This document shows positions 41,310 through 50,817 of a stretch of DNA of 64,000 bases, piece after piece. Positions within the stretch are counted from its first letter, which is position 1; each line of letters starts with the position of its first letter. The stretch is from JBASEY01 sp964404285 (GTDB lineage: Bacteria; CSSED10-310). The stretch lies in the NCBI GenBank assembly GCA_964404285.1, contig CAYOJK010000005.1, forward strand, positions 1 through 64,000. Direction: 5' to 3'. The position numbers and the translations under genes are program-made. Under the pieces are notes generated by a model. The model was not told where the DNA came from. It did not search any database and worked only from the letters and a program-made list of their open reading frames with translations.

Positions 41310-42842
41310 TCACAACCAGACAAACTGGAAATGATCATGCTTATAAGTTTTATCTTCAGTGATTCTCACATTAATTCCCATACTTTGAAAATGGTCGTAT
41401 ATCTTTGCACCACACATATCCAAAAAAGGTTTTACCGATGAGTGGATTAAAATTTCCAAACCTGTTGCCAATTTAGGCGGTGTGGTTTGCAACACTTCAT
41501 CGATTACGCGTGCTGCGACAGCTTGGGGATGCGGTATCTTTCCTCTTCCTGAGCAAACAGGACAGGTCTGCAAAAAGGTGTTGGCCAAACTGCGCTTAAT
41601 TCTTTTTCGGGTGATTTCGACCAGGCCCATAGGTGAAAAATCTGAAATATTTACTTTGCTGCGATCAAAGGAAAAGGCTGCTCTTAAACAGGTTAAAACC
41701 TCATTTCGATTAGTTGGATTATCCATATCGATAAAATCAATGACGATAAGGCCACCAATATCCCTTAGTCTAACTTGTTGAGCTATGACTTCCGCCGCTT
41801 CGATATTGGTTTTCAGCAATGTTTCTTCAAGGCTATTTTTGCCGGCAAAACGACCGGTGTTTACATCAATAACCATCATGGCCTCTGTCGCATCGAAAAC
41901 CAGATAACCACCAGATGGCAAATCAACTCGTCGGTTCAATGCGATTTGTATCTTGTTTTCAAGTTCAAACCGCTTAAATAACGGAACAGCGCCATTATAT
42001 AAGGAAATTCGGTCGATTAAGGTGGGGGAGAACTCATCCACAAAATTTCTGCAACTGACAAATTCACTTTCCGAATCAATTAAAACAATTTCGACAGAAT
42101 AGTCTAAACAATCCCGCATAACTTGTGTAACAATATCCAAATCCTGGTAAATCAGATAAGGTACCGACTGCGTTTTTGCATCGAGGAGTATCTTTCGCCA
42201 AAGATTATTCAAATAGGTTATATCCCCTTGTAAAGCTTCTTCTGAAATACCTGCTGCCGCCGTTCGAACGATCAATCCAATGTTATCCGGGCGATTCTGA
42301 TCCAGAATGGTACGCAATCGATCACGCTCATCATCTGATTCAATCCGTTTCGATATCCCTGTATGCTGAGATGCCGACATCAAAACAAAATATCTACCAG
42401 GAAGTGAGATGTGAGTTGTTACGCGCGCACCTTTCATTTCCATGGGCTCACGAGTCAGTTGTACTAGCAGCCTTTGACCAGGTTGAACCAAATCAGTAAT
42501 TTTTATCGGGTCCAATTGTAATTCAGAAGGTGTTTCTATCCCAATACAGCTTGTGTCCGGCTCATGAAGAAAATCATCTTCCTGATCAGAAAAAATATTC
42601 TCGGATGGGTTTATGATGTCGTTAAAAAACAAAAAAGCATCGCGTTTGAGACCAATATCGACAAAAGCTGCTTGAATTCCTGGTAATATATTGGTGACTC
42701 GTCCCAGGTAAATATTTCCTAGTAACCGTCTTCGAGACTTACTTTCGATATGTAGTTCAGACAATTTGCCATTTTCAATAACGGCAATTCTGGTAAAACA
42801 GGGAGCAATATTTATCAGTATTTTTCTGCTAATCGAGGTCAA
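41310..42842 (-). CDS. rng: Ribonuclease G/E family endoribonuclease
   Basis: A 510-residue RNase G/E. An S1-type domain lies near the N terminus (LLGNIYLGRVTNILPGIQAAFVDIG). The catalytic Asp pair is in VFDATEAMMVIDVNTG and GGLIVIDFIDM, and the Zn-link is CPVCSGRG. It lacks the long C-terminal degradosome scaffold of RNase E. It cuts AU-rich single-stranded RNA and matures 16S rRNA. The start overlaps the stop of the upstream radical SAM gene by ATGA, a pairing common in other bacteria. Confidence 0.95.
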   Translation of the reverse strand: MTSISRKILINIAPCFTRIAVIENGKLSELHIESKSRRRLLGNIYLGRVTNILPGIQAAFVDIGLKRDAFLFFNDIINPSENIFSDQEDDFLHEPDTSCIGIETPSELQLDPIKITDLVQPGQRLLVQLTREPMEMKGARVTTHISLPGRYFVLMSASQHTGISKRIESDDERDRLRTILDQNRPDNIGLIVRTAAAGISEEALQGDITYLNNLWRKILLDAKTQSVPYLIYQDLDIVTQVMRDCLDYSVEIVLIDSESEFVSCRNFVDEFSPTLIDRISLYNGAVPLFKRFELENKIQIALNRRVDLPSGGYLVFDATEAMMVIDVNTGRFAGKNSLEETLLKTNIEAAEVIAQQVRLRDIGGLIVIDFIDMDNPTNRNEVLTCLRAAFSFDRSKVNISDFSPMGLVEITRKRIKRSLANTFLQTCPVCSGRGKIPHPQAVAARVIDEVLQTTPPKLATGLEILIHSSVKPFLDMCGAKIYDHFQSMGINVRITEDKTYKHDHFQFVWL

Positions 42843-45259
42843 TCAGATGCCTCCATTCCATAAACGATTTTATCACTGTGTCCAAGATATGACCAGCCGA
42901 CTCTAGCTCCTGAAATAGGGTAGAGTGGAATTTCCGTAGAACCAAAACATGTGAACAAAATATCTTTCAATGAAGAGCCATTTGAGTCTATCCCTTTCAA
43001 TACAAAAACAAAATTCAGACCGAGTTCATACAATCTGTTTTCTGTTTCCTCCCCTAATTGATTGGTTTCAATGATCGTAATCAGAGAGTTTTGCTTATAA
43101 TGCTCCCTGAGTTCCTGAAGGTCGGAATCCATTCTTAACGCAATTATCGAAATATCGTTCTGCAAAACACGTTTAGTCTTTTCAGGATCGCATAGTTTCA
43201 AAAAAGCACATTCTGGTGGTAGTTGTCTATTGAGTTGATCCAAAATATGTGTTTCTGTGAGTGGTTCCGACAGGTGAAAAATGACAGGATCTGCCCATCG
43301 TTCAAATCCCAGAGGAACGGGCTTTGGCCAAGTGATTTTGGGACGTGGATTATATCCTTTGCTATAGACTAAGGGTAGATTGGCTCGACGCATGGCTCTG
43401 ATTATTCCTTGCACGGCTTCCATATGAGTGAATAGTCGATAATCGGAAAGAACCTGGAATAATGCTGCATAAGCGTAAACGGTCGCCTGTGACTGTTGAT
43501 CAGGTCGTGGAGAAGGTTTATTTTTTTGTTTTAGCGGAGTATGTAAAAAAAAGGTTGGTTGAGTTGAAGGTTCTTGAGCGCTCATTGCTGCCTTTTCGTA
43601 ATGCAAAATCAAGTCTTTTTCAGGTGTTCCGGTATCGATAAATGACCAAGGGAGTTGTGCTTTACCTGGGATATAATGACGAGTAGCTTCAGCTTCCAAT
43701 GACACACCATGTGAATCAAACACTTTTTGCCAGATTTCTACCTTGAAAAATTCGTTCCAAGCATCCATTCGACAGCCATTTTTGAAAGCATCTTCAATAA
43801 TATCCGGTGTTTTGGAATCGCCTCTGGACAAAAAAGCTTCAAGTCGTGCCGGCAAAAAATCACTGACGGACAGCTTGACCCCGGGAATTCTACACCCTTT
43901 TTTCAAAATATTCTGTCGACGTAAAATATCTTGTGCTTTGGCTTGCCCATACCATTGAAACGGCGTATGTGGTTTGGGGATAAATGTTGCTGCCGATACG
44001 TGTACAGCAGCTTTTCCGCCGACAATTCGACGACCAATTTTCAAGATGGCGCGAACCAGTTGGTTGATGGCATGAACATCATCATCGGTTTCAAAGGGAA
44101 GACCGATCATGAAATAAAGTTTAAGCAAATGCCAGCCGGATTGAAAAATAGTCTCCGTCGTTTCAAGCAGTTTGTCTGTTGAAAAAGGCTTACTGATAAT
44201 ATTTCTTAATCGTTCTGTGCCGGCTTCCGGTGCAAGAGTAAACCCGGTTTTCCTAACATTTTTGATCAAATCGATAATTGCCGGGGTCAGCTTTTCCGGT
44301 CGTAGCGATGGTAGAGAAATCGAAACATTTTTATCTACAGTATGAATGATCAGGTCGGCCAATAGATTTTCAATACCAGGGTGATCAGCGATATTCAATG
44401 AAAGTAAAGACAGCTCTTCATATCCGGTTTGTTTTAGTTGCAGCTTTGCCGCTTTCAGAATGACATCGTCTGAACGAGCTCGAACCGGCTTATAATAGGA
44501 TCTGGCCTGGCAAAAACGACAGGAACGAGGACATCCGCGAGAAGCTTCTATAACCACACGTTCATGAACTGGACGGCACCAGGGAACAAGTGGTGGGTCA
44601 GGTAAGGGTGCAGTATCGAGGTCATTAACATACTGCCTTTGGACAGTATGGTTTTCTGTGTTTGATAACGATGGGATATAAATTCCTGGTATTCGAGATA
44701 ATTTTTCTGCAATTAGATGCCGTGGGTTTTCTGTAAAAGTGTTTATGATTTCCTGTAGTTGATCTTCAACTTCCCCAATGAAAAAGCCATCAAAAAAAGG
44801 TGCGAGAGGGGCAGGGTTCAGCGTGGCAATACCACCTCCTAATATAAACGGAGAAGTTGAATCGCGATCCTTGCTTCGAAGAGGGATTCCACTCAAATCT
44901 AAAATGTTGAGTATATTTGTACAGGCGAGTTCATGGGGGATAGAAAAACAAAGCACATCCGTAGATGCGACCGGCAGAGCTGTTTCGAGTGTTGTCAGGG
45001 GAGATTGAGTTGAACGCATTTCGGCTTCTTTATCGGGCCAAGGAGAAAACACACGCTCAACAGACACGTGTGGTATCGATTGCATAGCATGCATCAAAAT
45101 CTGTAATCCAGGATATGACATCCCAATTTCATAGACGTCCGGATAACATAGAGCGATTCGTAATGTCGGGTTCGGTTTTGATGATGTCAAATTCCATTCC
45201 CGCCCGATATATCTTCCCGGACGCCTGATCTGTACATTTTGGCTTGGAGAAGTGTTCAT
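42839..45259 (-). CDS. TIGR03960-type radical SAM protein fused to DUF2344
   Basis: An 806-residue fusion. The N-terminal 200 residues form a B12-binding-like domain (IALCYPDVYEIGMSYPGLQI). The radical SAM core starts at ASRGCPRSCRFCQARSYYK (C-x3-C-x2-C) and continues with FTLAPEAGTERLRNI and KLYFMIGLPFETDDDV. The C-terminal about 200 residues are the DUF2344 domain (YRLFTHMEAVQGIIRAMRRA, YSKGYNPRPKITWPKPVPLG). The function is unknown; this family is repeatedly found beside rng, as here, so an RNA or ribosome link is often suggested. It overlaps rng by four bases. Confidence 0.93.
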   Translation of the reverse strand: MNTSPSQNVQIRRPGRYIGREWNLTSSKPNPTLRIALCYPDVYEIGMSYPGLQILMHAMQSIPHVSVERVFSPWPDKEAEMRSTQSPLTTLETALPVASTDVLCFSIPHELACTNILNILDLSGIPLRSKDRDSTSPFILGGGIATLNPAPLAPFFDGFFIGEVEDQLQEIINTFTENPRHLIAEKLSRIPGIYIPSLSNTENHTVQRQYVNDLDTAPLPDPPLVPWCRPVHERVVIEASRGCPRSCRFCQARSYYKPVRARSDDVILKAAKLQLKQTGYEELSLLSLNIADHPGIENLLADLIIHTVDKNVSISLPSLRPEKLTPAIIDLIKNVRKTGFTLAPEAGTERLRNIISKPFSTDKLLETTETIFQSGWHLLKLYFMIGLPFETDDDVHAINQLVRAILKIGRRIVGGKAAVHVSAATFIPKPHTPFQWYGQAKAQDILRRQNILKKGCRIPGVKLSVSDFLPARLEAFLSRGDSKTPDIIEDAFKNGCRMDAWNEFFKVEIWQKVFDSHGVSLEAEATRHYIPGKAQLPWSFIDTGTPEKDLILHYEKAAMSAQEPSTQPTFFLHTPLKQKNKPSPRPDQQSQATVYAYAALFQVLSDYRLFTHMEAVQGIIRAMRRANLPLVYSKGYNPRPKITWPKPVPLGFERWADPVIFHLSEPLTETHILDQLNRQLPPECAFLKLCDPEKTKRVLQNDISIIALRMDSDLQELREHYKQNSLITIIETNQLGEETENRLYELGLNFVFVLKGIDSNGSSLKDILFTCFGSTEIPLYPISGARVGWSYLGHSDKIVYGMEASD

Positions 45260-45296
45260 AACGTTTATTTTTCCTTGTTTAAGTCCAATTGGTGTT

Positions 45297-46397
45297 TCAG
45301 TATTTGGGAAAACTGCGCATACCGATATTCAAAACGATGGCCAATGAAATAAATACGGTCAAACAGGCCGACCCACCATAGCTCATCAATGGCAAAGGCA
45401 GACCAGTAACCGGGAGCATACCGGTAATCATGGAGATATTTATAACGATCTGCGAAATTAAAATTCCGGTGACGCCGACACAGGTATACATGCCGAAATG
45501 CGTATCAGCTTTTTTGGCAGCTTTAAGGCATCTAAGAATAAGTAATATATATAAACTCAGCAAGATTATTACGCCGATAAAACCGCGTTCTTCCGACCAT
45601 ACAGCAAAGATAAAATCTGTGCTTTGCACCGGCAAAAAATTCAGGTGGCTCTGGGATCCCTGTTGGAAACCTTTTCCTACCAATCCTCCTGAGCCGATAG
45701 CAATCTTTGATTGTATCACTTGATATCCGGCTCCCAATGGATCAGCTTCAGGATTTAGGAAACTTGTAATTCTTTTCATTTGATAAGGTTTGATAACTTC
45801 TCGGCCAACAAAATACCCTGGAATCATGATACATAAACCCAAAATCAGAAGTGTTCTTATCCTAAATCCTGCGATAAAAATCATGATTAACAGCACCAGG
45901 GGCAGAATAAGAGCGGTACCCAGATCGGGTTGTTTGAGAATTAGTATCAATGGTATTCCAATAATGGTTATTGGAACAATCAACTGAAGTATTCCAGGCT
46001 GTTTGTTACCCCATTTTTCCATCCATCCGGCCAGGGTGAGGACGGAGAAAAGTTTTGCAAATTCGCTGGGTTGAAGACGCATATTGAGAATAGGAATAAG
46101 CATCCAGCGTTGAATTCCAAGTTCAAAATGATTTGCCAGAACCAGATAAAGCAGAATAAGAAGAGTGAAAAAATATAAGATTGGACCTAATTTTCTTATT
46201 AAGGTAAGTTCAATAAATTGTATCGCAATCAAAAGGACAAATGAGATACCTATCCAGATTAATTGTTTCTGAAAATCATTCACTGCCGGTTCATCGCCAC
46301 TGATACTGTATATTGTTATAAGTCCTAAAGTAGAAATTAAAAGAGTGATAATCAAAAGAGAAAAATCAAACTGTTCAAAGTATCGTTTAAAGGCCAT
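45297..46397 (-). CDS. rodA: Rod-shape SEDS peptidoglycan polymerase
   Basis: A 366-residue polytopic SEDS protein with about ten transmembrane segments. Signatures are LKQPDLGTALILPLVLL (with the catalytic Asp), GAGYQVIQSKIAIGSGGLVG, FAVWSEERGFIGV and GLPLPLMSYGGSACLTV. It polymerises glycan strands with the class B PBP encoded just upstream. It overlaps mrdA by 11 bases. Confidence 0.96.
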   Translation of the reverse strand: MAFKRYFEQFDFSLLIITLLISTLGLITIYSISGDEPAVNDFQKQLIWIGISFVLLIAIQFIELTLIRKLGPILYFFTLLILLYLVLANHFELGIQRWMLIPILNMRLQPSEFAKLFSVLTLAGWMEKWGNKQPGILQLIVPITIIGIPLILILKQPDLGTALILPLVLLIMIFIAGFRIRTLLILGLCIMIPGYFVGREVIKPYQMKRITSFLNPEADPLGAGYQVIQSKIAIGSGGLVGKGFQQGSQSHLNFLPVQSTDFIFAVWSEERGFIGVIILLSLYILLILRCLKAAKKADTHFGMYTCVGVTGILISQIVINISMITGMLPVTGLPLPLMSYGGSACLTVFISLAIVLNIGMRSFPKY

Positions 46398-48267
46398 TTA
46401 ACGCCCTCTCATCGAACTCTTCCGGCTCAGGACCAAAATATCCCGGATGCGTTAATGCATACCATTTTTGTATCGTTTTTTTAGCGACTGTAAATTTTTC
46501 GGTTGAACCCACAGCTCCACCGTTTTCTATTAGAACAACCACCACCACTTCAGGGTTTTCAACTGGCCCAAAGCCGACAAACCAGTTATGTGATCTAAAA
46601 CGTTGGGGCATTGAAGCCTCAGTTAAAAACCCCAATTGATTTTGCGCTTGCTGACTTATTACTTGTGCAGTACCAGTTTTTCCAGCAAAGCTCATTTCAG
46701 GGATCCTAACTCTACGTGCTGTCCCCATACTTCCAAACACAACTCTGTGAAGCGCTTCCTGTACCGTATCCCAGTTCTGAAAATCAGTGATTTTTGTCTG
46801 GAGTTTAGGTTCAAAATGCTCAGAATCACGAGCTGATTGGCCAGTATAACCGTTGACAAGTCGAGGTTTGTAAAGTGTTCCACGATTGGCGACAATCGCC
46901 ATTAATTGGGCCAGTTGAACAGGGGTGACGATGACTCCACCTTGTCCTATCGAAACGGAGATGGTTTCGCCCGGCCACCATTCTTCATTGTATTTGTTTT
47001 GTTTCCATTCACGATCAGGTATTAGTCCTGATTTTTCATCCGAAAGATCTATTCCGGTTAGTGACCCTAAACCCAGACTTTTAGCTGTTTGAGCAATGAT
47101 ATCAATACCGGTGTTTACACCAACCTGATAAAAGTAAACATTACACGAATTTTCCATGGCTGCAATTAGATTAATCGATCCATGTCCGGAGCTTTTCCAG
47201 CAACGAAAAATGTGTTTGGAAAAATTGTATTGTCCTGAACAGTGGTATGTTGAACTCTTATTAAACAAGGGGTTTTTTAAAGCGGCAATCGAGGTTACTA
47301 CTTTAAATACTGAACCAGGTGGAGCTTCAAATTGTATAGCTCGGTTTAACAATGGAACATCTGGATCGGCGCTTATTGATTGCCATTCTTGGTGGGAAAT
47401 ACCTGATGAAAAACTGTTTGGATTAAATCCAGGGCGTGAAACCATTGCTAAAATATCACCGTTCCGAGGATCCAAAACGATAATGCAACCTTTCCAGGGT
47501 TCAAGGTATTCTTCGCAGGCCAGCTGTAATTCCAAGTCGATGGTTACATGAAGATCTGCTCCAATAATTGCCGGAACAGGCTGGGGATAGCGGAGAGTAA
47601 ACCCTTGTCTGCCTGCTGCGTCAACTTCCACCCATCGAGAGCCATCCTGACCTTTAAGAAATGATTCGTATGTTTTTTCTAGACCGCTTCGGCCAATGGT
47701 ATCCCCAATGCGATATGCGGAATATTCCGGCTGGCCTAGCTGAGAAGAAGAGATTTCACCGACATAACCCAATACATGACATAAAGTGCTATTGAACGGG
47801 TATGAGCGGACTTGTTCTGCAGCAATTGATATTCCTGGTAGGTGATAACGATTGGTCTCAATTCGTACCAGGTGTTCCGCAGTCAGATTTCCGACGATTT
47901 TTCGTGGACGAAATCTTGACCCTTTAATCTCATTATATCGGTTTTGGATCCTTTCCGGAGGCATGGAAAGGATCATACCGAGCCTCTCAAAGACCTGCTT
48001 TCGCCTTTTAGTAGGAAAATCTTCGGGTGTAATGTACAAACTGAAGCTGGGTTTCGCGCCCGTAAGAAGAACACCATTTCTATCGACCATTCTGCCGCGT
48101 TGAGCGCGATCTCGTACCAAACGAGTCCGATTCGAATTGGCTTCTTCCAAATAACGTATATGCTGAACGACTTGCAGGTTGAATAAGCGAATAGCCAGAA
48201 GGAAAATGAATATAGGAAATACAACTACCAACCAGTTTATCCGGGTAAGAAACGGCTGATTATGCAT
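46387..48267 (-). CDS. mrdA: Penicillin-binding protein 2 (transpeptidase)
   Basis: A 626-residue class B PBP. There is an N-terminal membrane anchor (about 12-32), a pedestal domain, and a transpeptidase domain with SVFK (in APPGSVFKVVTS), SCN (MENSCNVYFYQVG) and KTGTAQ motifs. It cross-links peptidoglycan with RodA during elongation. It overlaps mreD upstream by eight bases and rodA downstream by 11. Confidence 0.96.
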   Translation of the reverse strand: MHNQPFLTRINWLVVVFPIFIFLLAIRLFNLQVVQHIRYLEEANSNRTRLVRDRAQRGRMVDRNGVLLTGAKPSFSLYITPEDFPTKRRKQVFERLGMILSMPPERIQNRYNEIKGSRFRPRKIVGNLTAEHLVRIETNRYHLPGISIAAEQVRSYPFNSTLCHVLGYVGEISSSQLGQPEYSAYRIGDTIGRSGLEKTYESFLKGQDGSRWVEVDAAGRQGFTLRYPQPVPAIIGADLHVTIDLELQLACEEYLEPWKGCIIVLDPRNGDILAMVSRPGFNPNSFSSGISHQEWQSISADPDVPLLNRAIQFEAPPGSVFKVVTSIAALKNPLFNKSSTYHCSGQYNFSKHIFRCWKSSGHGSINLIAAMENSCNVYFYQVGVNTGIDIIAQTAKSLGLGSLTGIDLSDEKSGLIPDREWKQNKYNEEWWPGETISVSIGQGGVIVTPVQLAQLMAIVANRGTLYKPRLVNGYTGQSARDSEHFEPKLQTKITDFQNWDTVQEALHRVVFGSMGTARRVRIPEMSFAGKTGTAQVISQQAQNQLGFLTEASMPQRFRSHNWFVGFGPVENPEVVVVVLIENGGAVGSTEKFTVAKKTIQKWYALTHPGYFGPEPEEFDERALNGL

Positions 48268-48751
48268 TGGCTTTGCCTGTGAAAAAGCCTAAACGAGACA
48301 TCAACAAGGACAATGGAAGAGCAAAAACAGCAGTTATTATTGCTTGGGATAATATCAGTAAAAAATAATAGCTGCCTGGTTCGTCTATAGTGGTAAAACG
48401 CAGAAGTATGAATTGGATACAGCCGGCTAGTAAGTAGCTGGTCGCCGTAATAGATAGTTGAACAGGTATACTGTCGTATACGAGATATTTTCTGATCGAT
48501 GCATTGAGCATAGCAGTCTGAGTAAAAATAAAAGCGTTGCCGCCAAGAATTTCCCCTGTATGGATATCCATAATTAAGCCGAGGAAAAAAGCGAGTGTAC
48601 AGGATAATTCAGGGGATCTATGCAGACTGAAAAGCACAATAACCGCCAGTAATAAATCCGGCTCGAAAAATATGTTCAAAAAACGAGGTAAGATGGAGAA
48701 TTGGATGATAATCAGCACAACGATGAATGTTCCGCGGTTGAATTTGTTCAC
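48260..48751 (-). CDS. mreD: Rod shape-determining protein MreD
   Basis: A 163-residue membrane protein with five to six hydrophobic segments and little else (LPRFLNIFFEPDLLLAVIVL, LAFFLGLIMDIHTGEILGGNAF). The sequence alone is weakly conserved, but the GLIMDI-x-x-G motif and the position between mreC and mrdA identify it. Overlaps mreC by ATGA. Confidence 0.92.
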   Translation of the reverse strand: MNKFNRGTFIVVLIIIQFSILPRFLNIFFEPDLLLAVIVLFSLHRSPELSCTLAFFLGLIMDIHTGEILGGNAFIFTQTAMLNASIRKYLVYDSIPVQLSITATSYLLAGCIQFILLRFTTIDEPGSYYFLLILSQAIITAVFALPLSLLMSRLGFFTGKANA

Positions 48752-49656
48752 GGATTTTTCTCCGAAAAGGATTGTTCAGCGTTGATAGAGTTTGGGTTGT
48801 CATCATCATCAGTTGAGATGTCTAAATTGATATTGCTTGATTCCGGCATCAGAAAAACAATGACTTCTTCAATTGTATTCATGTTGACATGGGTCACGAT
48901 TTCAATTGTCTGGAACATTTCTGATGCATCACGTTTTATAGCTGAGACTTTACCAATCGGAATACCTTTAGGAAAGGCGCCATCCAATCCGGATGTCACT
49001 ACCTGTTCACCTAACACGATGGGATCAAAACGGCTGATGAACCGCATAACAGATATGCCTTTACCTGTTCCAGACACGACCCCCTGAATTCTGCTGCTCT
49101 GTAACATAGCGCCTATACCGGCATCGACATGATGTAAAGTGAGTACTTTGGATGTGCCGGAAGTGGTATAGATAATCTGTCCCAAAGCTCCATTTGCTGT
49201 TGCAACACCCATCCCTTCCCGAATCCCATCGGATGACCCGCGGTCAATCAGGATTATCGGGTTGAGCAGCGCGTTACTGCGCCGAATAACGTTTGCAGAA
49301 ATTGTGGCGACCGGCGCATTGATCGATGCTCCGATCAAGGATTCCAGTCTGTTGATTGACAAAGCATTGTCTTGAAAAGCAAGCTGTTCTTCTTGAAGCT
49401 TTTGAATTATCAGTTTTAAATTTCTGTTCTCGGATTGAAGATCGACCAGGTAAAAATAATCATCCCATATTTTTTGGGCGAAGTTAAACAGGGTTTCAAC
49501 TGTTTTATAGATCGGTGAAAAAATGCTCAGAGCCGTCGATTCTATCAAGTCGGCAACGTAGCCTCCCTGTAGATTTGATGTCATAATACCTAATGAGATC
49601 AGCGATAACGCCGTATAGACAACCCATGGCCGATAAGTGGCATTTAACAATTTCAT
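48748..49656 (-). CDS. mreC: Rod shape-determining protein MreC
   Basis: A 302-residue bitopic protein with one N-terminal transmembrane helix, a coiled coil (LQSENRNLKLIIQKLQEEQL, about 75-95) and two beta-barrel domains (AVATISANVIRR..., DGIREGMGVATANGALGQI, QVVTSGLDGAFPKGIPIGKV). The periplasmic part links MreB filaments to PBP2/RodA. It is 12 bases after mreB. Confidence 0.95.
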   Translation of the reverse strand: MKLLNATYRPWVVYTALSLISLGIMTSNLQGGYVADLIESTALSIFSPIYKTVETLFNFAQKIWDDYFYLVDLQSENRNLKLIIQKLQEEQLAFQDNALSINRLESLIGASINAPVATISANVIRRSNALLNPIILIDRGSSDGIREGMGVATANGALGQIIYTTSGTSKVLTLHHVDAGIGAMLQSSRIQGVVSGTGKGISVMRFISRFDPIVLGEQVVTSGLDGAFPKGIPIGKVSAIKRDASEMFQTIEIVTHVNMNTIEEVIVFLMPESSNINLDISTDDDDNPNSINAEQSFSEKNP

Positions 49657-49668
49657 TTAACATCCAGA

Positions 49669-50685
49669 TTACCGAACTGAAACTTTGGATAACAGATCGA
49701 TTTCATCCAACATCTTACCGGTTCCCAGGCAGACACAGCGGAGAGGATCATCTGCGAGAGTCACAGGAAGAAATGTTTCTTCCCGAAGACGAACATCCAA
49801 TTTTTGTAGCAGCGCGCATCCTCCTGAGAGCACTATACCTTTGTCTACAATATCGGCAGACAATTCCGGGGGTGTATGTTCAAGCGCAGTCCGCACAATA
49901 TCAACGATTGATTGAATGGATTCTTTTAATGCATCTCGAACTTCTTCAGACTTGATCACGACGACTTTGGGGATTCCATTGACCAGGTCTCTTCCTTTGA
50001 TTTCCATTGTGATTTCTTCTTCTAAAGGCGCTGCTGAACCTATCTTCATCTTAATATTTTCAGCAGTTCGCTCCCCAATCAACAAACTGTATTTTCTTTG
50101 AATATAGCGCATAATTGCCATGTCCATCTCAGCGCCGCCGACACGAAGTGATCGAGCATAAACGATCCCTGCCAACGAAATAACAGCAACCTCTGTTGTC
50201 CCACCTCCGATATCTACAATCATATTTCCAGATGGTTCGGCAACCGGTAAACCGGCGCCGATAGCGGCTGCCATCGGTTCTTCGACAAGAAAAACCTGGC
50301 TGGCTCTAGCTTGTAATGCTGAATCTCGAACAGCTTTTTTTTCAACTGGAGTAATGCTGGATGGGACACAAATAATGATCCGAGGCCGCAAAAACAAACG
50401 TCGGTTATGGGCTTTACGTATAAAATAACGCAACATCTTTTCTGTTATTTCAAAATCTGCAATGACACCATCTTTCATTGGTTTGATCGCAACGATATTT
50501 TCCGGTGTCTTACCTACCATGTTTTTTGCTTCTTGCCCTACAGCTAAAACGGTTCCTCGCGTTTTTTCTATAGCTACAATTGATGGTTCATCAAGGACAA
50601 CCCCGTGATTTTTCGCGAAAACCAACGTGTTAGCTGTTCCTAGGTCAATAGCGAGATCATTGGAAAAGCGTGATAAAATCGACAT
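49669..50685 (-). CDS. mreB: Rod shape-determining actin MreB
   Basis: A 338-residue bacterial actin. Nucleotide-binding motifs are AIDLGTANTLVF, VEEPMAAAIGAGLPV, MIVDIGGGTTEVAVISL and GIVLSGGCALLQ. AAGGAAAG lies seven bases before the ATG. It is the first gene of the mreB-mreC-mreD-mrdA-rodA operon, implying a rod-shaped cell. Confidence 0.97.
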   Translation of the reverse strand: MSILSRFSNDLAIDLGTANTLVFAKNHGVVLDEPSIVAIEKTRGTVLAVGQEAKNMVGKTPENIVAIKPMKDGVIADFEITEKMLRYFIRKAHNRRLFLRPRIIICVPSSITPVEKKAVRDSALQARASQVFLVEEPMAAAIGAGLPVAEPSGNMIVDIGGGTTEVAVISLAGIVYARSLRVGGAEMDMAIMRYIQRKYSLLIGERTAENIKMKIGSAAPLEEEITMEIKGRDLVNGIPKVVVIKSEEVRDALKESIQSIVDIVRTALEHTPPELSADIVDKGIVLSGGCALLQKLDVRLREETFLPVTLADDPLRCVCLGTGKMLDEIDLLSKVSVR

Positions 50686-50817
50686 ACTAACTTTCCTTAT
50701 TCACTAAAAGAGCTGATCATGTAAACATGTTCTCAGGATGCTCAAAACACTGACCAATAGACGCCTTTAAGCTTATTAAAAATCGTATTTAAGTCAAGAA
50801 GAATTCCGTAATAATGG